From the IMG/VR virus record IMGVR_UViG_3300014720_001630, positions 1 to 59,454 of that record: a stretch of 59,454 nt of DNA, one strand, 5' to 3'. A program made the translations under genes and the position numbers. This stretch comes from a virus. Shown here piece after piece: positions 17,411-24,711 of this stretch. The notes under the pieces are model-generated. The model was given only the letters and a program-made list of their open reading frames with translations, had not been told where the DNA came from and did no database searches. How positions within the stretch are numbered: position 1 is the stretch's first letter; the number at the start of each line of letters is the position of its first letter.

Positions 17411-17551
17411 ATGGTCAACCTTTCTGCGGGAAAACTTGGCGGGACGGTTGTGGACGGCACCGGATGGGAAATCGGGACCGAGCGTGTGTTCAGCGGTTTT
17501 ATCTATCGACGCATTGACGAAGATCAGGCCGTATTTGTCGGGAGTGTCTAG
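17411..17551 (+). CDS. Small protein, 46 residues
   Basis: A 46-codon frame starts at ATG 17411 and its TAG overlaps the next GTG start. The sequence is compact and strand-like (GGTVVDGTGWEIGTERVF, DEDQAVFVGSV). Base composition matches the surrounding lower-G+C cassette. Function unknown; the spacing supports a real gene. Confidence 0.55.
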   Translation: MVNLSAGKLGGTVVDGTGWEIGTERVFSGFIYRRIDEDQAVFVGSV

Positions 17552-17727
17552 TGCCAGGCCCCACCGCTTTCTTGCCGACGGCGTTTCAAAACGACGCTTT
17601 TCAAATTGCCAATACGCCGCCGCCCGTAGACAATGCACAGTTCCGACTTGGAGGCCCAACGGTTACGCAAGCCTACCCCTTCTACCAACTTGCCGAACCC
17701 TACGATTTGCGGCGAAGGACGAACTAG
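17551..17727 (+). CDS. Small AFQxxAFQ-type protein, 58 residues
   Basis: A GTG start overlaps the previous stop by one base and the gene ends directly before the next ATG. The sequence contains FLPTAFQNDAFQIAN, a pattern I have seen in small structural-region phage proteins, and a Pro-rich middle. No function known. Its G+C again matches the cassette. Confidence 0.6.
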   Translation: MPGPTAFLPTAFQNDAFQIANTPPPVDNAQFRLGGPTVTQAYPFYQLAEPYDLRRRTN

Positions 17728-17982
17728 ATGGCTCGCGGCAAGACCAACGAGATGCGCGGGATTACGGTGTCGGGCGGCTACAAGCTCCCGGCGTCGAAGG
17801 GTGCCGGGCTGACTGCCAAGGGCCGCGCCGCGATCAACCGCCGCACGGGGTCCAACCTCAAGGCGCCGGCACCGAATCCCAAGACCAAGGCCGACGCCGG
17901 ACGCAAGAAGTCCTTCTGCGCCCGCTCGGCAGGCTGGAAGGGCGAGCGCGGTCTGGCTGCCCGTCGTAGGTGGAAGTGCTGA
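17728..17982 (+). CDS. DUF6321-like basic protein
   Basis: The 84-residue protein is highly basic and contains GLTAKGRAAINRRTGSNLKAP and RKKSFCARSAGWKGERG with a C-terminal RRRWKC, matching my memory of the DUF6321 family found in many tailed phages. Three features recur in that family: the KGRxxxNRxTGSxLK motif, the SFCAR motif and the WKC end. Biochemical function is unknown. The codon bias is again like the main genome, marking the end of the foreign-looking cassette. Confidence 0.7.
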   Translation: MARGKTNEMRGITVSGGYKLPASKGAGLTAKGRAAINRRTGSNLKAPAPNPKTKADAGRKKSFCARSAGWKGERGLAARRRWKC

Positions 17983-19031
17983 TGGCAAGCTCGGGCACCT
18001 ACAGGTTCGGGGATACCTTCACCGTCACGGACATGATTGCCGAGGCGCTGGAGAGGTGCGGCATTTTCGGTCCCCGCCAGAACCAGAACCATCAGACCTC
18101 GGCGCTGCGGAGCCTCAACCTCACGCTCGCCGACATGGCGAACAACCAGTTGAACCTGTGGACGTTGGAGCAGGAGGCGCTGACGCTTCTTGAGGGCCAG
18201 ACGGACTACAGCCTGCCCCCTGGGACCGTGGATGTGGTCGGCGTCTATCGGCGGACGATGCTGCGGCAGTTGGGCGGAACGGCAGCGTCGTCGGCAGGGG
18301 GTACTGCGTCGTTCGCGTTTGATGACGACTTTGCCACGGCCTGCACGCAGACGAGCCCCAACGGCAATATCAGCTACGACTTCGGTGCGGGCAACACGCC
18401 GAGCATTACGATGGTCGGCGTGCGGTCGAATGCGCAGACGGCGTACACGCTGTCGGTCCAGATTTCGGTGGACGACGGGACGAACTGGGAGACCGTCTGG
18501 TCGCAGACCAAGACGACGTATGAGAAGGACGTGACGACGTGGAACATCATCCCGTCGGCGCGCGCGGCCCGCTACATCCGGCTCGTGGAGTCGGGTGGTG
18601 CTACGCTCAACATCCAAGAACTGTACTTCTCGACGCAGGTGCAGGACATCGAGGTCGGCCGGTTCTCGCAGCAGGAATACTACGGTCTGCCCGACAAGAC
18701 GACGCCGGGCACGCCGACGGCCTACTTCGTGGACCGCCGCGTCAACCCCGTCGTGATGCGGATCTGGAAGCCGACGAACGGCCAGACCACGATGCTGTTC
18801 TACACGCGCATCCGGCAGATGCAGGACGTGTCGGGCACCTCGCAGACGGTGGACGTGCCGTATCGTTTCCTTGAGGCGGTGACGGCTTCGCTCGCGTGGC
18901 GCATGTCGAGCAAGTACAGCCCGGATCGCGAGGAGCGCCTTGGGTTTCAGGCCGCTGCCGCCATCAAGGCCGCACAGGAGGAGGACGACCAGCGCGTGCC
19001 GCTGCGGTTCTCCGTGATGGGGTACGGCTGA
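17982..19031 (+). CDS. Head-tail adaptor (P22 gp4-like) with inserted discoidin-like domain
   Basis: The 353-residue protein splits into an adaptor-like N-terminal part (1-95: MIAEALERCGIFG, SLNLTLADMANNQLNLW, YSLPPGTVDVVGVYRR) and C-terminal part (220-353: YGLPDKTTPGTPTAYFVDRR, PYRFLEAVTASLAWRMS), as in gp4-type proteins that plug the portal. Between them is a beta-rich insert with NISYDFG, VSVDDGTNWETVW-like strands and RAARYIRLVES, resembling F5/8 type C (discoidin) sugar-binding modules. ATG 17982 overlaps the previous stop. Confidence 0.72.
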   Translation: MASSGTYRFGDTFTVTDMIAEALERCGIFGPRQNQNHQTSALRSLNLTLADMANNQLNLWTLEQEALTLLEGQTDYSLPPGTVDVVGVYRRTMLRQLGGTAASSAGGTASFAFDDDFATACTQTSPNGNISYDFGAGNTPSITMVGVRSNAQTAYTLSVQISVDDGTNWETVWSQTKTTYEKDVTTWNIIPSARAARYIRLVESGGATLNIQELYFSTQVQDIEVGRFSQQEYYGLPDKTTPGTPTAYFVDRRVNPVVMRIWKPTNGQTTMLFYTRIRQMQDVSGTSQTVDVPYRFLEAVTASLAWRMSSKYSPDREERLGFQAAAAIKAAQEEDDQRVPLRFSVMGYG

Positions 19032-19447
19032 TGGGCCGCACCTTCCAACTCAACAATTCAAGCGGGCGCCGCCGTCGGCCGGCGAGCCCCGTCATCGTGC
19101 CGTTCGACAATCCGCAGGGCGTGGGCGTGTGCGACGGCTGCGGTGCCGTGGTCGCGTATCCCCTACTCCAGCAACTCCACCACTACGCCGGCACGCCGCG
19201 CGGTGGCCCCAACACGCCGATGTATGGTCCCGGCGGCGGTCCCGGTGGGCCGCTGGTGCCGACCGGCCTCAAGATGTGCCCGTCGTGTCAGGACGTGCCG
19301 AACGGCCAGTTCTCGCCGCAGGTGCTTGGCCCCGATCCCGTGCCGCTTGCCGAGCCGCGTCCCGAGGCGCCGACGGTGTTCTGGATCCTGACGCAGGACA
19401 ACAACGTGCTTTCGACTGAGGACGAAGAACCTTTGGAGTGGACATAG
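19031..19447 (+). CDS. Zinc-ribbon-like structural-region protein
   Basis: The 138-residue protein has two CxxC pairs, VCDGCGAVV (near residue 35) and KMCPSCQDV (near residue 84), a four-cysteine metal site. Between them is a Gly/Pro-rich stretch. Small zinc-ribbon proteins with this layout are common in podovirus structural regions. ATG overlaps the adaptor stop. Role unknown; binding to adaptor or tail parts is an inference from position. Confidence 0.65.
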   Translation: MGRTFQLNNSSGRRRRPASPVIVPFDNPQGVGVCDGCGAVVAYPLLQQLHHYAGTPRGGPNTPMYGPGGGPGGPLVPTGLKMCPSCQDVPNGQFSPQVLGPDPVPLAEPRPEAPTVFWILTQDNNVLSTEDEEPLEWT

Positions 19448-19451
19448 CCAT

Positions 19452-20897
19452 ATGGTCGCGGTCCCGATCTTACAGTTGCCCTCAGTATCGTCCCTCACGG
19501 GCAACGAGCAGATTCCGCTTGTCCAGTATGGGGCGACGAAACGCGCGTCGATCAACGACATCCTGTTCACGGTGTCGGGCGGTTTCGTGCCTGTGACGCG
19601 CACGATCTTTGCCGGCTCTGGCTTGTCGGGCGGCGGCACGCTCCTCAACAACGTCACCATCGCGGTTGCTGACAACGGCATTACGAACGCGATGCTGCGG
19701 CAAGCTGCGGCGAACTCGGTCATCGGGCGCGCGGGGGGCACGGCGGGCAACGTGGCGGACATTGCTGCCACGAACAATGGCGACGTTCTCCAACTTTCCG
19801 GCGGTTCGCTGGTGTTTGGGCCGGTGCCTACGTCGGGCATTTCTGGATTTGTGCCTGACTCGCGGACGATCACGACAAGCGGCGGTCTGTCTGGCGGTGG
19901 CGACCTGTCGGCGAATCGGACGTTCATCATCGAGGACACGGTATCGACGGCCGGCAGCGTAGGGTCGAGCACGGCAATTCCGGTTCTCGGCTACAACGCG
20001 CGCGGCCAGTTGACCTCGATTGCGACGGCGGCCGTTTCCGTGTCCGGCATCGGCGGCTTGCCGGACCCCGGCAGCAACGGCGTGGTGGCGCGCACGGCAG
20101 CGTCCACGACGGTCGCGCGGACAATCACGGGCGCGGGCAACGTCAACGTCGCCAACGGCGACGGCGTGGCTGGCAATCCCACGGTCACGTTCTCGGGCAT
20201 CCTGCCGCTTGCCAACGGCGGCACGAATGCGGACCTGTCGGCGACGACCTCGGGGCTGTTGTACCTGACGGGCGGTGCCGCGACGACGATCGCCAACACG
20301 GCGACGGCGGCGCTGGTGACGGGCGGGACGGGCGTTCCGACGTATACGCTAGGAACCGTAGCCAACCGGCTGCTGCGGACGGACGGGTCAAGCATCGCGT
20401 TCGCGCAAGCGGTACTCACGACCGACGTGTCGGGCATCCTGCCTGCGGCCAACGGCGGAACGGCGAGCCCTTACTTCACCGTTTCCGGCCCGCTTGCCGC
20501 GCGCACCTACATTTTCCCCGACGCCAACGCGACGATGGCCGCACTCGGCGTGACACAGACTTGGACGGCCCCGCAGCGCGGCAGCATCGCCACCATCACG
20601 GCGAGCGGCATCGACATCATTCCCGACTTCTCGCTGTCCAACAATTTCCGCGTGACGGTGAGCGGCGCAATGCGCTTGCAGAACCCGACGAACGTGGTCG
20701 GCGGTCAGTCTGGCGGCATCATCTTCACGAACAACGGGCACAGCACGGCCAACGTCACGATTTCTGGAACTTATTGGGTTTTTGCCGATGGCACAGATCC
20801 GACATTCCCGTCAACGTCTGGTGCCGTCTCGCTCGTGTCGTATTTGACGGACACGGCCACGCGCGTCATCGCATCCGGCTTGGGAAACGTGAGTTAA
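19452..20897 (+). CDS. Tail fibre protein 1
   Basis: The 481-residue protein is Gly/Thr/Ser-rich with repeated fibre motifs (GSGLSGGGTLLNNVTIAV, GGLSGGGDLSANRTF, ILPLANGGTNADLSATTSG, ILPAANGGT) typical of phage fibre shafts. The N-terminal ~30 residues (LPSVSSLTGNEQIPLVQYG) resemble attachment segments. The last ~110 residues (NNFRVTVSGAMRLQNPTN, GGQSGGIIF) match a module in the fibre at 24712. It probably contributes to receptor recognition. Confidence 0.75.
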   Translation: MVAVPILQLPSVSSLTGNEQIPLVQYGATKRASINDILFTVSGGFVPVTRTIFAGSGLSGGGTLLNNVTIAVADNGITNAMLRQAAANSVIGRAGGTAGNVADIAATNNGDVLQLSGGSLVFGPVPTSGISGFVPDSRTITTSGGLSGGGDLSANRTFIIEDTVSTAGSVGSSTAIPVLGYNARGQLTSIATAAVSVSGIGGLPDPGSNGVVARTAASTTVARTITGAGNVNVANGDGVAGNPTVTFSGILPLANGGTNADLSATTSGLLYLTGGAATTIANTATAALVTGGTGVPTYTLGTVANRLLRTDGSSIAFAQAVLTTDVSGILPAANGGTASPYFTVSGPLAARTYIFPDANATMAALGVTQTWTAPQRGSIATITASGIDIIPDFSLSNNFRVTVSGAMRLQNPTNVVGGQSGGIIFTNNGHSTANVTISGTYWVFADGTDPTFPSTSGAVSLVSYLTDTATRVIASGLGNVS

Positions 20898-20898
20898 C

Positions 20899-21741
20899 AT
20901 GATTGTCCCAGGATCACTCATCGCCACGCTTTTGTCGTCGCCTGCAAGTCTTTCACAGGTCGAATACCTCGTCATCGCGGGCGGAGGTTCGGGCGGTACG
21001 CTCGGCGGCGGCGGCGGTGCCGGTGGCTATCGAACCGGCACGCTATCGGTATCTGTCGGCAATACCTACACCGTCACGGTCGGCGGCGGTGGTGCCGGTG
21101 GTCCGTTCCCCACGGCTGGTGCGAACGGCGGCGACAGCGTCTTCGGCAGCATTACATCTTCGGGCGGCGGGCTCGGCGGCTCAAGCGGGGCCGGAGCGAG
21201 CGGCGGGTCCGGTGGCGGCGGCGGTCTTTCCGGCGGCGGTACTGTCAGCGAGCCGGGCGGCACGGGAACTGTCGGGCAGGGCAACGACGGCGGCGACTGC
21301 ACGGGTGGGTCTCAAGGTAACTACGGCGGCGGCGGCGGTGCCGGTGTAGCGGGACAGGACGGCATTTCCGGCGGTCAGTCGGGTGCGGGTGGCGACGGCC
21401 TTTCGTCCAGCATTACGGGATCGAGCGTCACGCGCGGCGGTGGCGGTGGTGGTGGTCGCGCACAGGGCGGGTCTACCCTTCGCGGCCTCGGCGGTTCTGG
21501 CGGCGGCGGCAACGGGAACACGACCGGCAACAACGCATCGAACGGCACGGCGAACACGGGCGGCGGCGGTGGTGGTGCGGGCGGCGGTAACGGGTCCGGT
21601 AACGGCGGCTCGGGTTTTGTCGCGATCCGCTATCCCGACAGTTTCCCGGCGGCGACGAGCACGACGGGCTCGCCGACCGTCACGGTTACGGGCGGATATA
21701 GAATTTACGAGTGGACCGGATCGGGGAGCATCACCTTCTGA
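20899..21741 (+). CDS. Glycine-rich fibre-tip protein
   Basis: The 280-residue product starts with a short segment then VEYLVIAGGGSGG, followed by about 190 residues dominated by Gly runs, and closes with GGSGFVAIRYPDSF and a strand-rich end. This is the architecture of Gly-rich receptor-binding tips, where parallel polyglycine helices pack as a sandwich with variable loops. It follows the fibre gene, as expected for a tip or adhesin. Confidence 0.75.
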   Translation: MIVPGSLIATLLSSPASLSQVEYLVIAGGGSGGTLGGGGGAGGYRTGTLSVSVGNTYTVTVGGGGAGGPFPTAGANGGDSVFGSITSSGGGLGGSSGAGASGGSGGGGGLSGGGTVSEPGGTGTVGQGNDGGDCTGGSQGNYGGGGGAGVAGQDGISGGQSGAGGDGLSSSITGSSVTRGGGGGGGRAQGGSTLRGLGGSGGGGNGNTTGNNASNGTANTGGGGGGAGGGNGSGNGGSGFVAIRYPDSFPAATSTTGSPTVTVTGGYRIYEWTGSGSITF

Positions 21742-22076
21742 TGGCACACTTTGCCCGCATGGACGGAAACACCGTCACGCAAGTTATCGTCGTCCACAAC
21801 AACGACGCGCCGACCGAAGCGGCAGGCATTGCTTTTTGCCGCTCGCTCTACGGACAGGACACGGACTGGCTCCAATGTTCCTACAACGGGAACATGCGCA
21901 AGCAGTATCCGGGGCCGGGGTACACTTACGACAACGCGCGCGACGAGTTCGTATCGCCGCGCCCCTACCCGTCGTGGACCCTCGACGCGAACAACGACTG
22001 GCAGGCTCCAGTTCCGAAGCCGGATGCGGCGCACTGGTTTTGGGATGAAGCAAACCAACAGTGGATCGCGCCATGA
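21741..22076 (+). CDS. Conserved tail-associated protein
   Basis: The 111-residue protein starts MAHFARMDGNTVTQVIVVHNN and contains IAFCRSLYGQDTDWLQCSYN, GYTYDNARDEFVSPRPYPSW, and a Trp-rich end. This pattern is common in tailed phages, especially marine ones, near tail or fibre genes. Its exact function is not known to me; the duplicated W-containing segments at the end look like small carbohydrate-binding turns. ATG overlaps the previous stop. Confidence 0.7.
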   Translation: MAHFARMDGNTVTQVIVVHNNDAPTEAAGIAFCRSLYGQDTDWLQCSYNGNMRKQYPGPGYTYDNARDEFVSPRPYPSWTLDANNDWQAPVPKPDAAHWFWDEANQQWIAP

Positions 22077-22555
22077 TCGCCCTCTACGCCCTGTGGTGCG
22101 GCTTCTGCTGGGTGCTGCGCGGCGGTCTGTACGGCCGGTTCCACCGCGCCGCGTTCGGCTGGAAGCCCGGCACGCAGTTGACGCGCGCAGTGAGCGCCGT
22201 GCTGATGGCGGCGCCCTTGGCGGTCGCGTTCGATCCCGCGTTCGCGGTGTTGGCGCTGTCGGTGTGGGCGGCGATGACGATTGGCTACTTCGACGACGCG
22301 ATGGGTCTCGTCGAGACGCCGCGGGACTACCTGTTCATGGCTCTGTGGGGTTCTGCGGTGTCGCTGACAATGCTGCTGCCGCTTGGCTACCTCGTCTCGC
22401 CGTGGGCGCTCGCATGGTGCGGCCTTGGCGCGCTGGCTGTCTCGGCCTACGGGATTAACAAACCGTTTGGACGCCGGCTTGGGTTGGACTGGACCGAGCG
22501 GGCGGAAATCTGCACGGGAGTCGCGTTCGGTTGCGCTTTGTGGAGTGCGACATGA
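22073..22555 (+). CDS. Multi-spanning membrane protein, lysis region
   Basis: The 160-residue product has about four hydrophobic segments: IALYALWCGFCWVL, VSAVLMAAPLAVAF, AVLALSVWAAMTIGYF and MALWGSAVSLTMLLPLGYL to LAWCGLGALAVSAYG. ATG at 22073 overlaps the previous stop. It opens a run ending with endolysin and spanins, so it could be a holin or an antiholin-like partner, but its length is unusual for a holin. It could also be a superinfection-related membrane protein. Confidence 0.55.
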   Translation: MIALYALWCGFCWVLRGGLYGRFHRAAFGWKPGTQLTRAVSAVLMAAPLAVAFDPAFAVLALSVWAAMTIGYFDDAMGLVETPRDYLFMALWGSAVSLTMLLPLGYLVSPWALAWCGLGALAVSAYGINKPFGRRLGLDWTERAEICTGVAFGCALWSAT

Positions 22556-22626
22556 GCGCGACAAAACTGAGGCTTCAGCAAGGTTCCATTGTGGTTGTTG
22601 TACCGCATATCATGGGAGGGCGATAG
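22552..22626 (+). CDS. Candidate 24-residue microprotein
   Basis: A short frame starts on an ATGA overlap with the membrane-protein gene and ends three bases before the next ATG. The product includes GSIVVVVPHIMGG, a short hydrophobic run. It may be a coupling peptide that lets ribosomes reach the next gene. Support is positional only. Confidence 0.35.
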   Translation: MSATKLRLQQGSIVVVVPHIMGGR

Positions 22627-22628
22627 CC

Positions 22629-22898
22629 ATGTCTCCTGTGGATGCGGATGCCGAAATGGACAAAGAAGCGATCAAGAAGGTGAACGAGTTGGACAAGTGG
22701 CAATCTCGGCACGAGATCGAGTGCGAGGCCCGTCACAAGGCCATCGGGCTCCGCATCGAGGGTCTTGTTGAGCGCATGAAGCGCGGCGAGATCCTGCTGT
22801 GGGCGATCATGCTCGTCACCGTGCTCGGCATCGGCAACCATCCCAACGGCGTGGTCGGTTTCATCCGTGAGGCCATTACGCAGGTGTCGCAGCGATGA
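22629..22898 (+). CDS. Holin-like single-span protein
   Basis: The 89-residue protein has a charged helical or coiled-coil N-terminal half (KKVNELDKWQSRHEIE, IGLRIEGLVERMKRGE) and one membrane segment ILLWAIMLVTVLGIG, then a short tail. This layout recalls XhlA-type holin partners. GGGAGGG precedes ATG 22629 and the end overlaps the endolysin gene by four bases. It is the best holin candidate here, with the protein at 22073 as alternative. Confidence 0.6.
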   Translation: MSPVDADAEMDKEAIKKVNELDKWQSRHEIECEARHKAIGLRIEGLVERMKRGEILLWAIMLVTVLGIGNHPNGVVGFIREAITQVSQR

Positions 22899-23599
22899 TT
22901 AACGCGGCCGGACTGGCGCTCATCAAGGAGTTCGAGGGGTGCCGTCTGGAGGCATACCTTGACATTGCCGGCGTGCCCACTGTGGGTTTTGGTCATACTG
23001 GCCCCGGCGTCAAGTTGGGCCTCAAGTGGACGCAGGATCGCGCCGACAACCAGCTTCTCGCCGACGTGGCCGTGTTCGCGCAGGGCGTCAACGCGGCCTG
23101 CAAGGAGAGCCCCAACGACAACCAGTTGGCGGCCATGACGAGCCTTGCGTTCAACGTCGGCCTCGGCGCCTTCCGCAAGTCCACGGTGCTGCGGATGCAC
23201 AACCAGATGAAATTTGCCGAGGCCGCGGCGGCCTTCGGCATGTGGAACAAGGCAGGCGGCGAGGTGCGCGCAGGCTTGACGCGCCGCCGTGCTGCCGAGA
23301 CGGCGCTGTACCTGACGCCGGTGGACGCGGCGACCGTGCAGACCACGCGCGCCGCACCGGACCCGAGCAAGGATCCGGCAACCTCCAAGTGGAACATCCC
23401 GGCCATTACGGCCGGCGCTACTGCGGCCATGACCGGCGCGCAACAGGTCGTCGGGCAGGTCGAGGCGGTGTGGGGCCAGCTTTACCGGCTTGGCATCAAC
23501 CCGCACTACCTCATGGCCGCATTGGGTGTCGCCGCCGTGGTCGGAATAGGTTATTTTGTCTACGACCAGTGGCGCCGCAATCAGGAGGGCGACAGGTGA
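22895..23599 (+). CDS. Endolysin, GH24 lysozyme with C-terminal membrane segment
   Basis: The 234-residue enzyme should cut the glycan strands of peptidoglycan. Residues 10-35 align with T4 lysozyme: IKEFEGC (Glu14), then Asp23 and Thr29 in TVGFGHT, so the E-D-T catalytic set is present. The catalytic domain ends near residue 150; a linker with AITAGATAAMTGAQQV and a clear membrane segment (about 206-222, MAALGVAAVVGIGYFV) follow, with a basic C-terminal end. No N-terminal signal-arrest-release segment is seen. It is coupled to both neighbours. Confidence 0.9.
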   Translation: MINAAGLALIKEFEGCRLEAYLDIAGVPTVGFGHTGPGVKLGLKWTQDRADNQLLADVAVFAQGVNAACKESPNDNQLAAMTSLAFNVGLGAFRKSTVLRMHNQMKFAEAAAAFGMWNKAGGEVRAGLTRRRAAETALYLTPVDAATVQTTRAAPDPSKDPATSKWNIPAITAGATAAMTGAQQVVGQVEAVWGQLYRLGINPHYLMAALGVAAVVGIGYFVYDQWRRNQEGDR

Positions 23600-23832
23600 C
23601 TTTCCTCGCCAGCATCGGGCTCAAGGTGTGGGGCTACGTCGCTGCGGCTGTTGCCGTGGTGGTCGGCCTGCTGACCATGTTCGGCCGCGCCAAGCAGGCG
23701 GGACGCGACGAGGTGGCCGGTGCCGTCAACAAGTCCACGGCGGACGCCAACGCGCGCATGGTGGACGCCGCCGTGCAGGCGCCAGGTGACAGGCAGGGGG
23801 TCGCGAATGACGCGCGCAAGGGCCGCTTTTAG
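23596..23832 (+). CDS. Inner-membrane spanin-like protein (Rz-type)
   Basis: GTG at 23596 overlaps the endolysin stop. The 78-residue product starts with a membrane segment (LKVWGYVAAAVAVVVGLLTMF) followed by a charged helical periplasmic part. Its end overlaps the following lipoprotein gene in a different frame, the classic Rz/Rz1 arrangement. It should bridge the inner membrane to the outer lipoprotein during the last step of lysis. Confidence 0.75.
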   Translation: MTFLASIGLKVWGYVAAAVAVVVGLLTMFGRAKQAGRDEVAGAVNKSTADANARMVDAAVQAPGDRQGVANDARKGRF

Positions 23833-24037
23833 CGCCATCGCATTGCTGGCTCTGACGGGCTGCGGCCAGACGGTCGTGGTCAAGAACCAGTGCCCGCCGA
23901 TCGTGCAGTACCAACAGCCGTTTCTCAACAAGCTCGCGGACGAGGTTGACCGGATGCCGCTCGACAGCGCGGCGCTCAAGGCCATCATCGACTACCGGCA
24001 ACTGCGCGACGTGATCCGCGCGTGCAAGGGGGAATGA
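23807..24037 (+). CDS. Outer-membrane spanin lipoprotein (Rz1-type)
   Basis: The 76-residue protein starts MTRARAAFSAIALLALTGCG: a signal peptide with an LTGC lipobox (Cys19). The mature part contains a conserved CPPIVQY and a helical end (LRDVIRACKGE). It overlaps the inner spanin gene by 26 bases out of frame. This two-component spanin implies a host with an outer membrane. Confidence 0.82.
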   Translation: MTRARAAFSAIALLALTGCGQTVVVKNQCPPIVQYQQPFLNKLADEVDRMPLDSAALKAIIDYRQLRDVIRACKGE

Positions 24038-24040
24038 GGC

Positions 24041-24709
24041 ATGGCTGCGGTCCTCACATATTCCTCGCTGGTTGCGAACCTCACCGCCTACGCCGAGCGC
24101 ATCGGCGACACGGGCATGATCGAGAAGATTCCGTTCTTCATCACGCTTGCGGAGTATCGCGTCTCGCAAGAGGTGAAGGTTCTTCCGGCGATCAATTTCG
24201 TGACGGGCAATTTTGTGTCGGGAACGAGCGTCTACCAGAAGCCGGGTCGGCTGCGGGATTTTGAGTTCATCAACTTCTCGGCCGGCGCATCCGGCTTCGA
24301 GACGACGCCGCCGTTCAATCGACGCATCAACCTGCTCAAGCGGGCCTACGATTTCTGCCGCGAGTTCTGGCCCGACCCGACCGTGACCGGCGTGCCGCAG
24401 TATTACGCGGACTACGGCATGGGCAACATGCTGATCGTCCCGACGCCGAACGCGGCGTATCCGTTCGAGATCGGCTACTACGAGCGCGCCGAGCCGCTGA
24501 CGGATTCCAACCAGACCAACTGGATGACGATCTATGCGCCGAACCTCTTGATGTACGCCTGCATGTGGGAAATGCAGTTGTTCCTCAAGAATTTCGAGAT
24601 GGCGAAAGAGTGGCAGGAGCTTTACAACCGCGCCGCCCGTGCCTTGTCCAACGAGGACGTGCTGCAATCCACCGATGCGCAGTCGTCGCAGAACGCTGAC
24701 GGGGGCTGA
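24041..24709 (+). CDS. Adaptor or neck protein (SU10 adaptor-like)
   Basis: The 222-residue product has the pattern of a head-tail adaptor seen in short-tailed phages: an N-terminal helical part with FFITLAEYRVSQEVKVLP, a central segment with RAYDFCREFWPDPTVTGVPQYYADYG, and a strand-helix end (YERAEPLTDSNQTNWM, LLMYACMWEMQLFL). I associate it with the SU10 adaptor family. It should attach to the portal or first adaptor. It sits right after the spanin genes. Confidence 0.65.
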   Translation: MAAVLTYSSLVANLTAYAERIGDTGMIEKIPFFITLAEYRVSQEVKVLPAINFVTGNFVSGTSVYQKPGRLRDFEFINFSAGASGFETTPPFNRRINLLKRAYDFCREFWPDPTVTGVPQYYADYGMGNMLIVPTPNAAYPFEIGYYERAEPLTDSNQTNWMTIYAPNLLMYACMWEMQLFLKNFEMAKEWQELYNRAARALSNEDVLQSTDAQSSQNADGG

Positions 24710-24711
24710 GA

